From assembly GCA_029213265.1 (NCBI GenBank), contig JARGNG010000020.1:19702-83701 (forward strand): 64,000 nt of DNA. The letters are read 5' to 3'. Positions 17,777 through 26,790 of this stretch are shown piece by piece. Under the pieces are notes generated by a model. It was not told where the DNA came from, did no database searches, and worked only from the letters and a program-made list of their open reading frames with translations. Both the position numbers and the translations under genes were made by a program. Positions within the stretch are counted from its first letter, which is position 1. Every line of letters starts with the position of its first letter. Source of the stretch: Verrucomicrobiales bacterium. GTDB lineage: Bacteria; Verrucomicrobiota; Verrucomicrobiia; Verrucomicrobiales; DEV007.

Positions 17777-17790
17777 GATCACCTCCTTAC
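17777..17790 (+). other. 14-base copy of the 16S rRNA 3' end (anti-Shine-Dalgarno)
   Basis: GGATCACCTCCTTA occurs 69 bases upstream of the cimA start. It is identical to the last 14 bases of E. coli 16S rRNA. No further 16S sequence flanks it, so it is not a ribosomal RNA gene. It may be coincidence, or it could act in the cimA leader RNA by pairing with a Shine-Dalgarno sequence. Confidence 0.4.
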
Positions 17791-17858
17791 GGAAGTGGCA
17801 CGGACATTTCCCCCATTCAACCCTGTTGACTCCCTGACCTAACCCTGTTGACCTTTTC

Positions 17859-19430
17859 ATGAGCAAACATCCCGAAGTCAAACTCTACGACACCACCCTG
17901 CGCGACGGCACCCAGGGTGAAGGTGTGAATTTCAGTTCGCTCGATAAGGTTCGAATTGCCGAGGAACTGGACGCCTTCGGCATGCACTACATCGAGGGAG
18001 GATGGCCCGGATCGAATCCGAAAGATGTCTCTTTCTTCGAGCGCGCCGCCGATCTCGATTGGAAGAATGCGAGAATCGCCGCCTTCGGAAGCACCCGACG
18101 AAAAAATATCGGCGTGGAAGATGACCCGCAGGTAAAACTACTGCTCGATGCAAAGACTCCCGTGATCACCTTTTTTGGAAAGAGCTGGAGGCTTCACGTG
18201 ACCGAAGTGCTTACCACCACAGAGGAGGAAAACCAGGCCATGATCCGGGATACGACCCGCTATCTGAAGGAGAACGGTCGGGAAGTCATCTACGATGCCG
18301 AGCACTTCTTCGATGGCTACAAAGATTCACCCGAACACGCCCTCGCAACGCTCCAGGCTGCCAAGGACGGAGGCGCTGACTGGGTCGTCCTTTGCGATAC
18401 CAACGGCGGAACGATGCCTCACGAAGTGGCCGAGATGACCGAAATCGTGATCAGGGAAATCGGAATTCCTGTCGGCATTCACACCCACGATGACACCGGA
18501 GTCGCCGCGGCAAACGCACAGGCATCGATTCTCGCGGGAGCAACGCAGGTCCAGGGAACCGTCAATGGATACGGGGAGCGCGTTGGTAACTGCAACCTCA
18601 CGACCGTCATTCCCAATCTTCAATTGAAGATGGAGAGACCGGTTGTCGAAAACATCGAACGCCTCACCGGACTGGCCCACTTTGTCGACGACCTCGCCAA
18701 CTGCGCCCACAACATCCGCGCGCCCTACGTCGGAGCAACCGCCTTTGCTCACAAAGGGGGGATGCATGTCAATGCCGTTCAGAAAGTCGCCCACAGCTTC
18801 GAGCACATCGAGCCCGGAACCGTAGGCAACCGGCAACGGATTCTCGTCTCCGAACTTTCCGGACAGTCCAACGTGCTCATGAAGGCGGAGGAACTTGGTC
18901 TTCCCGTTAAAAAGGGCAGCGATGAAGCGATCGCCATTCTCCACAACCTGAAGGAACTGGAAGAACAGGGCTACGAATTCGAGGCGGCCGAAGCCTCGTT
19001 TGAGCTGCTCATTCGCAAGCATCTCGAGACCTACCAACCTTTCTTTGAACTGCACGAATACCACTGCACCTTCCGGCGGGACGGTGATCGCGACTACGAC
19101 ACCTGTTCCGCAACGGTAAAACTCACCGTGAACGGAGTGGAGGAGTACCGCGTTGCTGAAGGAGATGGCCCTGTCAATGCGCTCGACGGAGCCCTGAGAA
19201 AAGCGCTTCGCGATCATCATCCGGAAATCGACGAGATGGAACTCAGGGACTACAAAGTCCGCATCATCGACAGCCACCAGGGCACGGCAGCAAAAACACG
19301 GGTTCTCATTCTCAGTTCCGATGGAAAAGACGAATGGGGCACTGTTGGCGTGAGCTACAATATCATCCAGGCCAGCTGGAGAGCATTGGTTGATTCGGTG
19401 GAGTATTTCCTCGCGAAGAAGCAGAGTTAA
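17859..19430 (+). CDS. cimA: Citramalate synthase
   Basis: A 523-residue alpha-isopropylmalate-synthase-family enzyme with the CimA signature. CimA condenses pyruvate with acetyl-CoA to citramalate, the first step of the threonine-independent route to 2-oxobutanoate for isoleucine. The catalytic start 'LYDTTLRDGTQGEGVNFSSLDK' is at residues 9-30, the metal-binding 'HTHDDTG' near 208-214, and 'VNGYGERVGNCNL' near 231. The C-terminal 130 residues form the regulatory domain (HEYHCTFRRDGD...), which in relatives binds isoleucine. The length equals the family norm. It is transcribed alone, with a leader of about 250 bases. Confidence 0.93.
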   Translation: MSKHPEVKLYDTTLRDGTQGEGVNFSSLDKVRIAEELDAFGMHYIEGGWPGSNPKDVSFFERAADLDWKNARIAAFGSTRRKNIGVEDDPQVKLLLDAKTPVITFFGKSWRLHVTEVLTTTEEENQAMIRDTTRYLKENGREVIYDAEHFFDGYKDSPEHALATLQAAKDGGADWVVLCDTNGGTMPHEVAEMTEIVIREIGIPVGIHTHDDTGVAAANAQASILAGATQVQGTVNGYGERVGNCNLTTVIPNLQLKMERPVVENIERLTGLAHFVDDLANCAHNIRAPYVGATAFAHKGGMHVNAVQKVAHSFEHIEPGTVGNRQRILVSELSGQSNVLMKAEELGLPVKKGSDEAIAILHNLKELEEQGYEFEAAEASFELLIRKHLETYQPFFELHEYHCTFRRDGDRDYDTCSATVKLTVNGVEEYRVAEGDGPVNALDGALRKALRDHHPEIDEMELRDYKVRIIDSHQGTAAKTRVLILSSDGKDEWGTVGVSYNIIQASWRALVDSVEYFLAKKQS

Positions 19431-19478
19431 GGTTCTTGGATGTTGGTTCCTCGATGTTGAGGGGGTATCATCGGCAGC

Positions 19479-20846
19479 ATGATTCGCTTTCTACTCCCTT
19501 CGCTTCTACTGCTTCTTTCCCTTGCCAGAGGAGCAGATGACAGACCGAATATTCTTCTGATTTTTACAGACGATCAGGGATACAACGATGTGGGATGCTA
19601 CGGCTCGGAAATCCCCACACCCAACATCGATCGAATCGCCGAAGAAGGCATCAAGTTCACTCAGTTCTACTCCGCCTCGTCCATCTGCACCCCTTCCCGC
19701 TTCGGACTCCTCACAGGACGAAATCCGATCCGCTCTCAGCATCAGCTACTCAGCGCGCTCATGTTTATGGCGGATGAGCATGCCGAAACGGGGATTCAAA
19801 AACACGAAACCACCATCGCAGAGATTCTCAGAGACAGGGGCGGATACGATACTGCCCTGATTGGGAAATGGCATCTGGGCCACGGAAAGGAAGAACTCCT
19901 CCCTTTAAATCATGGATTCGACACTTTCATCGGGCACACCGGAGGCTGCATTGACTTCTTCACGATGACCTATGGAATCATACCGGACTGGTACAACGGT
20001 TCTCAACATGTTTCCGAGAATGGTTATGCGACCGATTTGATTACGGAGGAAGCCGTCGAATATCTTTCCCATGGCGCCGGCAGGAAGAAACCGTTCTTTC
20101 TCTATCTCGCCTACAACGCGCCGCATTTTGGAAAGGGATATTCCCCCTCTGAAGCGAAACCGGTGAACCTGATGCAGCCACAGGCCGCGGAACTGAAACG
20201 GGCGTCGTTTATCGAAGACAAAATTCGCCGAGAGTTCGCCGCTATGACAATCAGTCTCGATGATGGCGTTGGAACCGTTCTCCAGGCACTCGATGACAAT
20301 CATCTCACCGAGAACACGCTTGTCATTTTTCTCACCGACCACGGGGGCGATCCCACCTACGGCGGCAGCAACCTCCCCCTGCGGGGAAAAAAGGCGACAC
20401 TTTTCGAAGGCGGCATACGGGTTCCCTGCCTGATGCGCTGGCCCGGAAAGGTGAAAGCCGGGGCTGTCGAGGAGACTCCTTTTTCGGCACTGGATCTCTT
20501 CCCGACTTTTTCTGAAATGGCGAAGGTCGACCTCGGCGAAAACGATCTTTTCGATGGAATGAGCCTACTCCCCGCCCTGGTCGGATCAGAAGACGCAAAT
20601 TCAGAACGCTCCTTTCTCTGGCAAACCGGATCTCATGCAGAACTGGGCCGAAAGTCCTGGCTGGCCTACCGTCAAGGGGATTGGAAATACGTGAACAGCC
20701 CGCAAGAGGGCGAATTTCTATTCCGGATCGACCAGGATCCGAATGAGACAAGAAACCTGAAATCCGAAAATCCGGATCAGTTTGAATCTCTCAAGAATTC
20801 CGCAGAGTCGAAAGCAAGATCTCTTCGACCTCGCGGTGAGGAGTAG
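19479..20846 (+). CDS. Sulfatase (Cys-type, type I, exported)
   Basis: A 455-residue sulfatase with a signal peptide ending near residue 19. The formylglycine motif C-T-P-S-R is at residues 70-74, following the metal aspartates DD at 31-32 (FTDDQGYND). GKWHLGH near 128 and TDHGG near 287 are the other typical active-site stretches. The cysteine would be oxidised to formylglycine by an SUMF1-type enzyme or an anaerobic maturase, neither of which is in the window. Verrucomicrobia use many such enzymes on sulfated polysaccharides, but the substrate here is unknown. It is transcribed after cimA with a 48-base gap and converges on the M23 gene. Confidence 0.88.
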   Translation: MIRFLLPSLLLLLSLARGADDRPNILLIFTDDQGYNDVGCYGSEIPTPNIDRIAEEGIKFTQFYSASSICTPSRFGLLTGRNPIRSQHQLLSALMFMADEHAETGIQKHETTIAEILRDRGGYDTALIGKWHLGHGKEELLPLNHGFDTFIGHTGGCIDFFTMTYGIIPDWYNGSQHVSENGYATDLITEEAVEYLSHGAGRKKPFFLYLAYNAPHFGKGYSPSEAKPVNLMQPQAAELKRASFIEDKIRREFAAMTISLDDGVGTVLQALDDNHLTENTLVIFLTDHGGDPTYGGSNLPLRGKKATLFEGGIRVPCLMRWPGKVKAGAVEETPFSALDLFPTFSEMAKVDLGENDLFDGMSLLPALVGSEDANSERSFLWQTGSHAELGRKSWLAYRQGDWKYVNSPQEGEFLFRIDQDPNETRNLKSENPDQFESLKNSAESKARSLRPRGEE

Positions 20847-20853
20847 GCGACCG

Positions 20854-21690
20854 CTACTTGCGATTGAAAAGCTTGTCGAAAATACTTTTCGTCTTCTCAG
20901 GGGTGGCCGACTCGATCATGGTCTCCTCCTCAATCACCGAATTCAACTCGTCGGGCACGACCGGACGAATCGTAGCTCCCTCGGTAGACAACTCCGGCAC
21001 TTCTACCGCAGAAGTCAGAACGCGGTTTGGGTTGCTCTTCAGAAAAGTATTGATAGGCACCCTCACGAGGCGGTCCTCCAGTCGAAGCTGACGCCTCGCC
21101 CCGATAAACGTACGGGGACTGTGGTAGGTCGTGTAGCTCCTCGGATACAACTCCCGTCGCATTCCCACTCGCAAATCTTTGCGAATCTCAAAATGAAGGT
21201 GCGCGGCATACATTCGATACGGCCCGCATCCAATCGTCCCGACCATCTGTCCTCGAGAAACCTGCTGTCCCACCCTCACCGAGCGAACCTTGAGATGACC
21301 GTAGAGAGAGTCAACGAACGCTATCTGACCGTTGTTCTCACGATACGCATGACGGATGATGACCACATTTCCCCAGCCTTTCCGATAGTCTTCCGAGAAA
21401 ACGACGACCCCGTGGGCTGTGGAATAAACGGGATCTCCTTCGTCCGAGTTCCCCCCACCGTTTCCGTTCCAGTCTTCGCCGAGGTGCCCATGAGGCGAGA
21501 AACCGCGGTAGACGTAGTAGCCTCCGCCATTTGGCTTCCCGACAGGAATGTCAAAGCCATCGGCAAGCCGTGCTGAAGTATAGCCCTGAGCCACGCATGC
21601 CAATGGAGCGATCAGGCAGGCAAGTATCACGGCCGGGAGGATCCGGGCACAAAACAAATTTTGGTGCGATATGAATAAGCGGAAGGACAT
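20854..21690 (-). CDS. M23 family metallopeptidase (LytM type), exported
   Basis: A 278-residue M23 peptidase with an N-terminal hydrophobic leader (residues 12-33). Zinc ligands of the fold are visible: H69 and D73 in 'HGHLGEDW', and H164-x-H166 in 'HLHFEIR'; 'YGHL' (H132) is the usual flanking motif. Such enzymes cleave peptidoglycan cross-links or act as cell-separation factors. The C-terminal 70 residues after the domain are disordered-looking and charged. It is convergent with the sulfatase and transcribed in the same direction as uppP. Confidence 0.85.
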   Translation of the reverse strand: MSFRLFISHQNLFCARILPAVILACLIAPLACVAQGYTSARLADGFDIPVGKPNGGGYYVYRGFSPHGHLGEDWNGNGGGNSDEGDPVYSTAHGVVVFSEDYRKGWGNVVIIRHAYRENNGQIAFVDSLYGHLKVRSVRVGQQVSRGQMVGTIGCGPYRMYAAHLHFEIRKDLRVGMRRELYPRSYTTYHSPRTFIGARRQLRLEDRLVRVPINTFLKSNPNRVLTSAVEVPELSTEGATIRPVVPDELNSVIEEETMIESATPEKTKSIFDKLFNRK

Positions 21691-21750
21691 CCGGTGATCG
21701 TTGGAAAACCGTAGCGGTTACGGATCTGAACGACCCGAACTCAGTAAACA

Positions 21751-22551
21751 TTAGGCACCAATCGAACGAAAGTAGAAAAAAGCAGCTGTTCCGGCAATCA
21801 AACAATAAACACCAAAATACTCAAACTTACCGCGCCGTATCGCAGCCAGTACTGTGTAAATCGCGATCAAACCGGAAACAAACGCAACCGCTCCTCCTGC
21901 TAAATAAGCGCCCAGCAGCTCCGTATCGATTCCGGAAAGCTTGCGGGCCTCCAGGAGCGAAGCAGCCGCGATGGCCGGAATTGCCATGAGAAAAGAGAAC
22001 TCCGCCGCAGCTGAAGACTTGGCCCCGGAAAGCATTCCCGACACAATCGTCGAACCGGAACGGGAAACTCCGGGCAGAATCGCGAGTGCCTGTCCCAATC
22101 CCATAGCGATTGATGATTTCAAACCCATTTCCTGTGTTCCTTTCACCCGGAAGATTCTTGGCAAAAACAGAATAGCACCGGTAAGAATTAGAAGCAGCCC
22201 GACCACGGCTGGTTTTTCGTAGGCTCCTTCAAACACATTCTTAAGAGGGGAAAACCCCACAATCGCAGCGGGAGCGCTGGCAATCATGAGGTAGCCTATC
22301 AATTTTCGATCGTCCTTCCGCTCCTCGCGAAACGGAGGCAGGATCGCGAGAACCAGCCCCCACAGCCGTTTCCAGAAATAGATGATGACGGAAAACAACG
22401 TTCCGAAATGAACCATCACCTCGAAAGTGACCCCTTTGTCTTCCACTCCCATCAATTTTTGAGTGAGAACTAAATGGCCTGACGAGGACACGGGAAGAAA
22501 CTCAGTGAGCCCCTGCACGAGGCCCAGAATCATGGCTTCAAAAAGATTCAT
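21751..22551 (-). CDS. uppP: Undecaprenyl-diphosphate phosphatase
   Basis: A 266-residue UppP/BacA integral membrane phosphatase that recycles undecaprenyl diphosphate for peptidoglycan synthesis. The catalytic region 'GLVQGLTEFLPVSSSGH' is near residues 11-27 and 'LPGVSRSGSTI' near 162-172. Multiple hydrophobic helices fit the family. ATG 22551 (MNLFEAM) is preferred to 22569. It lies 60 bases upstream of the M23 gene on the same strand, a sensible pairing for cell-wall work. Confidence 0.92.
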   Translation of the reverse strand: MNLFEAMILGLVQGLTEFLPVSSSGHLVLTQKLMGVEDKGVTFEVMVHFGTLFSVIIYFWKRLWGLVLAILPPFREERKDDRKLIGYLMIASAPAAIVGFSPLKNVFEGAYEKPAVVGLLLILTGAILFLPRIFRVKGTQEMGLKSSIAMGLGQALAILPGVSRSGSTIVSGMLSGAKSSAAAEFSFLMAIPAIAAASLLEARKLSGIDTELLGAYLAGGAVAFVSGLIAIYTVLAAIRRGKFEYFGVYCLIAGTAAFFYFRSIGA

Positions 22552-22569
22552 GGCGCTTTCATAGACCAA

Positions 22570-22918
22570 ACTCGCAAATTATCCAGCGAATCATCATGTA
22601 TGCCTTCCTGTGGCAATCACGGACCGTCCACGATGAACCGGATAATTTCGTTTGTTACAGCGTCAAGAAGCCTTACTAAGAACACTGAGGTTCTCCCTTT
22701 GGCACTGGTAACGGGCTTTCTTGCTAGACAAGCTCTCATGAAAGACTCTCAAAATTGAAAATATTTCTTATTTATTTCTTGTGTTTATACTAAAAGTGGC
22801 CACAATTACCAGAACCAGGCATTAGATTTACTAAAATTGTGGTTTTTCAAGAGCGAGCGAGCTCGAAATTGAGAATCCCGAAATGGAACCGCCCGGAATA
22901 AAATCCTAATCCAGAGAC
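22570..22918. promoter_or_regulatory. Intergenic region with candidate operator before the response regulator
   Basis: A 349-base intergenic stretch between divergent uppP and the regulator gene. No gene is seen. It is AT-rich near 22745-22845 and holds CCACAATT (22800-22807) and its inverse AATTGTGG (22835-22842), 27 bases apart. This symmetry could be an operator, for example for autoregulation by the HTH of the downstream gene. TATACT at 22786-22791 could be a -10 element, but no matching -35 is clear. Confidence 0.35.
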
Positions 22919-23479
22919 ATGGCAGACGAAGAACCACCCGAATTGATGACCGTTAAGGAAACTGCAGAATATTTGCGGATTCCTCTCCCTACCGTCTATT
23001 ACCTTGTCCAGCGCGGGCAGCTCCCAGCGATCCAAATTGGAGGCCGCTGGCGTATCAAGCGAAGCCTGCTTGATCGTGATATCCTCAAAACAGACGAAGG
23101 GGGCCAGCCCACTGTTTTGGTGGTGGACGATGACCCCGCCCTGCAAACGCTTTTTAAGCAGTTCCTCAAGAAGGCCGGCTTTGGACGCATTGTTGTTGGA
23201 ACCGGTGCCGAGGCGCTCAACTACGCGGAAAAGCAACGCTTTGACCTCGTATTCCTGGACCTCAAGCTTCCCGATATTCCCGGTGATGAACTCTACGCGA
23301 AGATGAAGGCACTTTACCCTGATCTCCCCATCGTGATCATCACAGGTTACCCGGACAGCGAGATCCTCACCAAGATTCTCTCCAGCGGTCCTGTGACGGT
23401 GATTAAGAAGCCGATCGAGTATGATCAGCTGAACCGCACCGTAAAGATCCTGGGACACAAGGGAGCAGACAGCGCCTAA
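22919..23479 (+). CDS. Response regulator with N-terminal excisionase-type HTH
   Basis: A 186-residue protein with an unusual order: residues 9-56 are an HTH_17/excisionase-like DNA-binding domain (LMTVKETAEYLRIPLPTVYYLVQRGQ...RRWRIKRSLL pattern), and residues 64-180 are a receiver domain. The receiver has acidic D70/D71/D72, phospho-acceptor D114 in 'VFLDLKLPDI', T142 and K164. Excisionase-like domains normally occur alone; here they probably put DNA binding under phosphorylation control. No sensor kinase is adjacent. A perfect intrinsic terminator follows at 23521. Confidence 0.85.
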   Translation: MADEEPPELMTVKETAEYLRIPLPTVYYLVQRGQLPAIQIGGRWRIKRSLLDRDILKTDEGGQPTVLVVDDDPALQTLFKQFLKKAGFGRIVVGTGAEALNYAEKQRFDLVFLDLKLPDIPGDELYAKMKALYPDLPIVIITGYPDSEILTKILSSGPVTVIKKPIEYDQLNRTVKILGHKGADSA

Positions 23480-23520
23480 CCTGCAGTCTTGCACTTTTCT
23501 CAATCCTTGGTGATTCAAAA

Positions 23521-23546
23521 ACCCGCTGCTTGCAGCGGGTTTTTTT
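23521..23546 (+). terminator. Intrinsic terminator of the response regulator gene
   Basis: ACCCGCTG (23521-23528), a CTTG loop and CAGCGGGT (23533-23540) form a perfect 8-base-pair stem, followed by TTTTTT. It lies 41 bases after the stop codon, reading on the plus strand. Confidence 0.9.
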
Positions 23547-24187
23547 GTGTGAAGCCGGCTCCCCGCTCCCATTTATTTGAAGCCCTATGATCACCTCGTC
23601 TTCTCAATAGCCGAAGGGAGGTTCTTGCGCGAACCAGCCATATCCCCTGCTCAGATGATCCACTGAAAGCCTATTCTGAGAGAGGGGCGGTATGTTGGGA
23701 CCGCAGCTACGCCGGATATGCGCAGCAATGGACAGGCTCCATATCCCCCGTCTCAATCCACAAGCCATACCTCTGTACAAAACCGGACAATTTTGCGTAG
23801 AAAACAAACGGAGGGAAGATCACTCTCGTCACGATCGGAGAAAAGCCCATCGTCTTGCCTGGATCAGGGAATCATTTTTGCTTCCCGCTCTCGTTCCATC
23901 AATCCTTCGCGTTCAGGACTCGAAACGAATCAATGGGATTCGAGTCAGGATCCGAAGGTTACCCCATTTTCCCAGGACTCAGAAATTGGAAACGTCGCGC
24001 GGACCCGCTCGCGGAAAACATCTTGATGGAAATCTCCGTTTTCGAATCCACAGCCCGCCTGGTGGCCTGGTATCTCTATTTCAAGCCAGCGATTCTGCAG
24101 AGAACCATTTTCCATTGAGCCAACCTGACCGTCGAGCCCCTACAGGATGGATCCCTTGCGTAGATTTCCGGAATCCGCGTCACAAAA
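23547..24187. other. Intergenic stretch of 641 bases without recognisable gene
   Basis: Between the two convergent terminators, I see no gene I can support. Open frames exist, the longest being plus-strand 23692-24222, but the translations are rich in Arg, Pro and His and lack any family motif. The stretch is GC-rich, like coding DNA, and could be a decayed gene remnant. Confidence 0.5.
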
Positions 24188-24213
24188 AAGCAGGTGACTC
24201 TCGTCACCTGCTT
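24188..24213 (-). terminator. Intrinsic terminator of the tpsA-tpsB operon
   Basis: An 11-base-pair stem (24188-24198 with 24203-24213) and a TCTC loop. Read on the minus strand, it ends in a run of T (the A run at 24184-24189 on plus). It lies about 30 bases after the tpsB stop codon. Confidence 0.88.
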
Positions 24214-24243
24214 GGTTGGTAAAAGTGTGATTGGCTTTCTCAA

Positions 24244-26775
24244 TTAGAAGGTAGCTCGCGCACCAACGTGCCAGCGGCCATTGTTTCCATCCTCGAAGCC
24301 ATCTTCCGTGACCTGGAAGCCATAGTCGACTCGCAAGGTAAACCATTCCTCGCGCTGGTAGCGGAAACCGAGACCGATACTACCGGCATTCAAGTCAGGC
24401 TCACCCGGGAAAGGATCTTCGCTGGAAAGTGCGGCTGCATCGTAGAAGAGCAATCCGAAGGCACCGTCTTGAACATTGTTGTATCCGGTGAAGGTCGATG
24501 GATAGACCGTCGGAGTTCTCAGCTCCAGTGTTCCAACCACACCATTGTCACCGCGAATAATACGCTGCTCAAATCCTCGAACGGTGTCATATCCGCCGGC
24601 TCCCATCGATTCGCTTGCCAGCAGGTTCCCATTCGACATTTGCCCCTGCAATCGGGCAAGAAGGGACCACTCGTTAGCCAACTTCTGATCGCGCTCGATC
24701 AGGACTCTTCCGTAGGTGTAACTTGCTAAAGCACCTCCTCGCTGAGAAGCGAAAATTGCGTCGGTGTTCTTGGACGTTGCCTGTCCGGGACTGTTTACCA
24801 CTTCGGTATCGACACGCCATACACCCGAATTATCGGAAGCAACAATGTTGTATCCAAGGCTGTATTGAACAATTTCCGAAGTGCTATCAAAGGAGATCGG
24901 ATTGGCTCCCACCAGCGTCAGCCCCGAATTGCTGGACTTGAAGTCCATTCCGAGTTCGAGTTCGTGAGTCAAACGACCGATATTCGGGAGAGGAATCGAG
25001 TAGCGACCGCTCAGCTGCTTATTCACACCACCCGTGTTGATCAAACCGTTCCCATTGGGAAGCAGGGCATTGCTATCGACGTAGGCTCCCAACAGGGTAA
25101 TCTGGTGGCGCCATGGCAAATACTGCGCAAACACTCCACTGTGCCCCTGCAGATCGGCATCACTATTATCGAAGTTCGTCGTGAATTGATAACTCAGGAT
25201 AGAATCCAATCCGAAGAAGAGAGGTCCAGTCCAGCTGGTGCCGAAAAGAGCGCGGCTCTCACCCAGGGCAGCAGTCCCGGAGTTCTCATAGGCGATGTAG
25301 GCCGAGAGTTCCTTGTATGCCTGGCTGCGGAGTATCACATCAGTTTCCCCGTATTCATCACCCGGGCTGAAAATCAAGTCGACCTGACGAGTCGGGTGCT
25401 TGTTGATCCAGGCGAGATCCTCGGTGAGCTTGCTCTCCCGAATCACATCACCACGCTCTGTCCGAATCTGACTGGCGAGCGCACGTCCCTCAATCTTACC
25501 GGCAGCACCTTCGACAAGCACATCACCCAGACGTCCCTCGATGATCACGAGTTGCAGAACACCAGAAGTAATTTCCTGCTCAGGAACAAGAACATCGACC
25601 ACAGGAAGGTCGCTTCTTCGATAGGCAACCACGGCCTCGCGGACCATCTGGTTTAAACCGCCGAGAGTGAGTGAACTATTCACACGCGATTGGAGCACTT
25701 CAAGAACACGAGGAGGCAAATCAACGCCCTCTGAGACAACACCGGTGATACCGCCGCCACCGGTCTTGTTAACGTCGCGAGTTGAGTCAACCACGCGAAT
25801 CCCCTGGAGATTGGAAGTCAAAGGAGTTGCGTCCAAAGTGGGACTTCCCGCAGCGTAACCGCCGCCGCCGTCAGGCTGGGTAAATGATACAGGCTGAACA
25901 TCGTCGCGGTTTCCCGTGAAAGGATTTTCCCACTGAACCTTGGGCGCATCCGGGTTTCCGCCTCCTGGCTCGGTAGTTCCCTTTTTCCACCAGAACTTAA
26001 CAGAATTCGTTGGCTGGTTGCCCTTATACACGAGTTGATTGTCCTTGTAGTAACTGGACTGCTCATTGAAAGGCTTCAGATTGCCCTGGCTGTTTACTTT
26101 CTCAGGGGCCTCCTGATTACCAATGTAGCTGGTACCATTCATCTGCTGAGACTCCACCTGAACAAGGGCAGTAGAAGGATCGACCGGTGGCTGATCAACC
26201 GTAGCGCGATCAGCGATCTCTTTCTCACGACGCTTCAGTTCCAGTTCCGCTTTTCTGGACTCATACTTGGCCACACGAGCGTTCCGCATACGCTCCTTCC
26301 GGGTCACCTGATCCGGAGTCCGCAAATCCGGCATCGGAGGGAGAATGACCAGTTCCTCCTCTGGAAGAGCCTCCGGCATTCCCGCCCAATACTCATTTTC
26401 TTCTCCAAAAGGCTTTAACCGCGCCCCACTGGCAGTCATGGCATCGTCATGGGAATTGATGACATTGTTGACATCAATCTCAGTCGGAAATGTTCTTTGC
26501 TCTGCACGCTGATTGCCCCTCATGAGGCGCTGCCCAAGCGTAGCTCCACCGGTATCAGCATCGGTTCGGCGATAAACGCTGTTGGCATACCGCTCCTCCT
26601 CTTTCATATTGTTCAGCCTTCGCTTTTCTCTCCAGGAAAGCTTTCGATCCGGATCTCCCAGATCAAGATTCGGAATAGGAGGTAGAACCCCCAGTTCGGA
26701 GTCCTGTGCATGGAGAGGACCACTCGTGCAGACGAGTAGAATTCCGGTAAGTAGGGTGGAAGCCAGTTTCTTCAT
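24244..26775 (-). CDS. TpsB outer-membrane transporter (ShlB/FhaC/HecB family) with long N-terminal extension
   Basis: An 843-residue two-partner-secretion transporter. A signal peptide occupies residues 1-23. Residues 24-320 are a charged, low-complexity extension not found in ordinary FhaC-like proteins (about 560-580 residues). It has two copies of a 'LPP-P-L' stretch (residues 31-36, 145-151) and two of 'LKPF-E...Y' (120-129, 233-243). A POTRA domain follows at about 323-412 ('VVDVLVPEQEITSGVLQLVIIEGRLG') with a second to about 490. The remainder is an Omp85-type barrel ending ...RWHVGARATF; the terminal Phe is typical of outer-membrane proteins. It would export the two TpsA proteins encoded just upstream. 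Confidence 0.9.
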   Translation of the reverse strand: MKKLASTLLTGILLVCTSGPLHAQDSELGVLPPIPNLDLGDPDRKLSWREKRRLNNMKEEERYANSVYRRTDADTGGATLGQRLMRGNQRAEQRTFPTEIDVNNVINSHDDAMTASGARLKPFGEENEYWAGMPEALPEEELVILPPMPDLRTPDQVTRKERMRNARVAKYESRKAELELKRREKEIADRATVDQPPVDPSTALVQVESQQMNGTSYIGNQEAPEKVNSQGNLKPFNEQSSYYKDNQLVYKGNQPTNSVKFWWKKGTTEPGGGNPDAPKVQWENPFTGNRDDVQPVSFTQPDGGGGYAAGSPTLDATPLTSNLQGIRVVDSTRDVNKTGGGGITGVVSEGVDLPPRVLEVLQSRVNSSLTLGGLNQMVREAVVAYRRSDLPVVDVLVPEQEITSGVLQLVIIEGRLGDVLVEGAAGKIEGRALASQIRTERGDVIRESKLTEDLAWINKHPTRQVDLIFSPGDEYGETDVILRSQAYKELSAYIAYENSGTAALGESRALFGTSWTGPLFFGLDSILSYQFTTNFDNSDADLQGHSGVFAQYLPWRHQITLLGAYVDSNALLPNGNGLINTGGVNKQLSGRYSIPLPNIGRLTHELELGMDFKSSNSGLTLVGANPISFDSTSEIVQYSLGYNIVASDNSGVWRVDTEVVNSPGQATSKNTDAIFASQRGGALASYTYGRVLIERDQKLANEWSLLARLQGQMSNGNLLASESMGAGGYDTVRGFEQRIIRGDNGVVGTLELRTPTVYPSTFTGYNNVQDGAFGLLFYDAAALSSEDPFPGEPDLNAGSIGLGFRYQREEWFTLRVDYGFQVTEDGFEDGNNGRWHVGARATF

Positions 26776-26790
26776 TCACAGCGGCTTAAG

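Noticed and set aside
17777..17790. 16S rRNA gene fragment
   Set aside because: Only 14 bases match the 16S end; flanking DNA shows no rRNA sequence.
23692..24222. 176-codon plus-strand frame in the gap before tpsB
   Set aside because: Arg/Pro/His-rich with no family motif, and its end overlaps the terminator of the tps operon.
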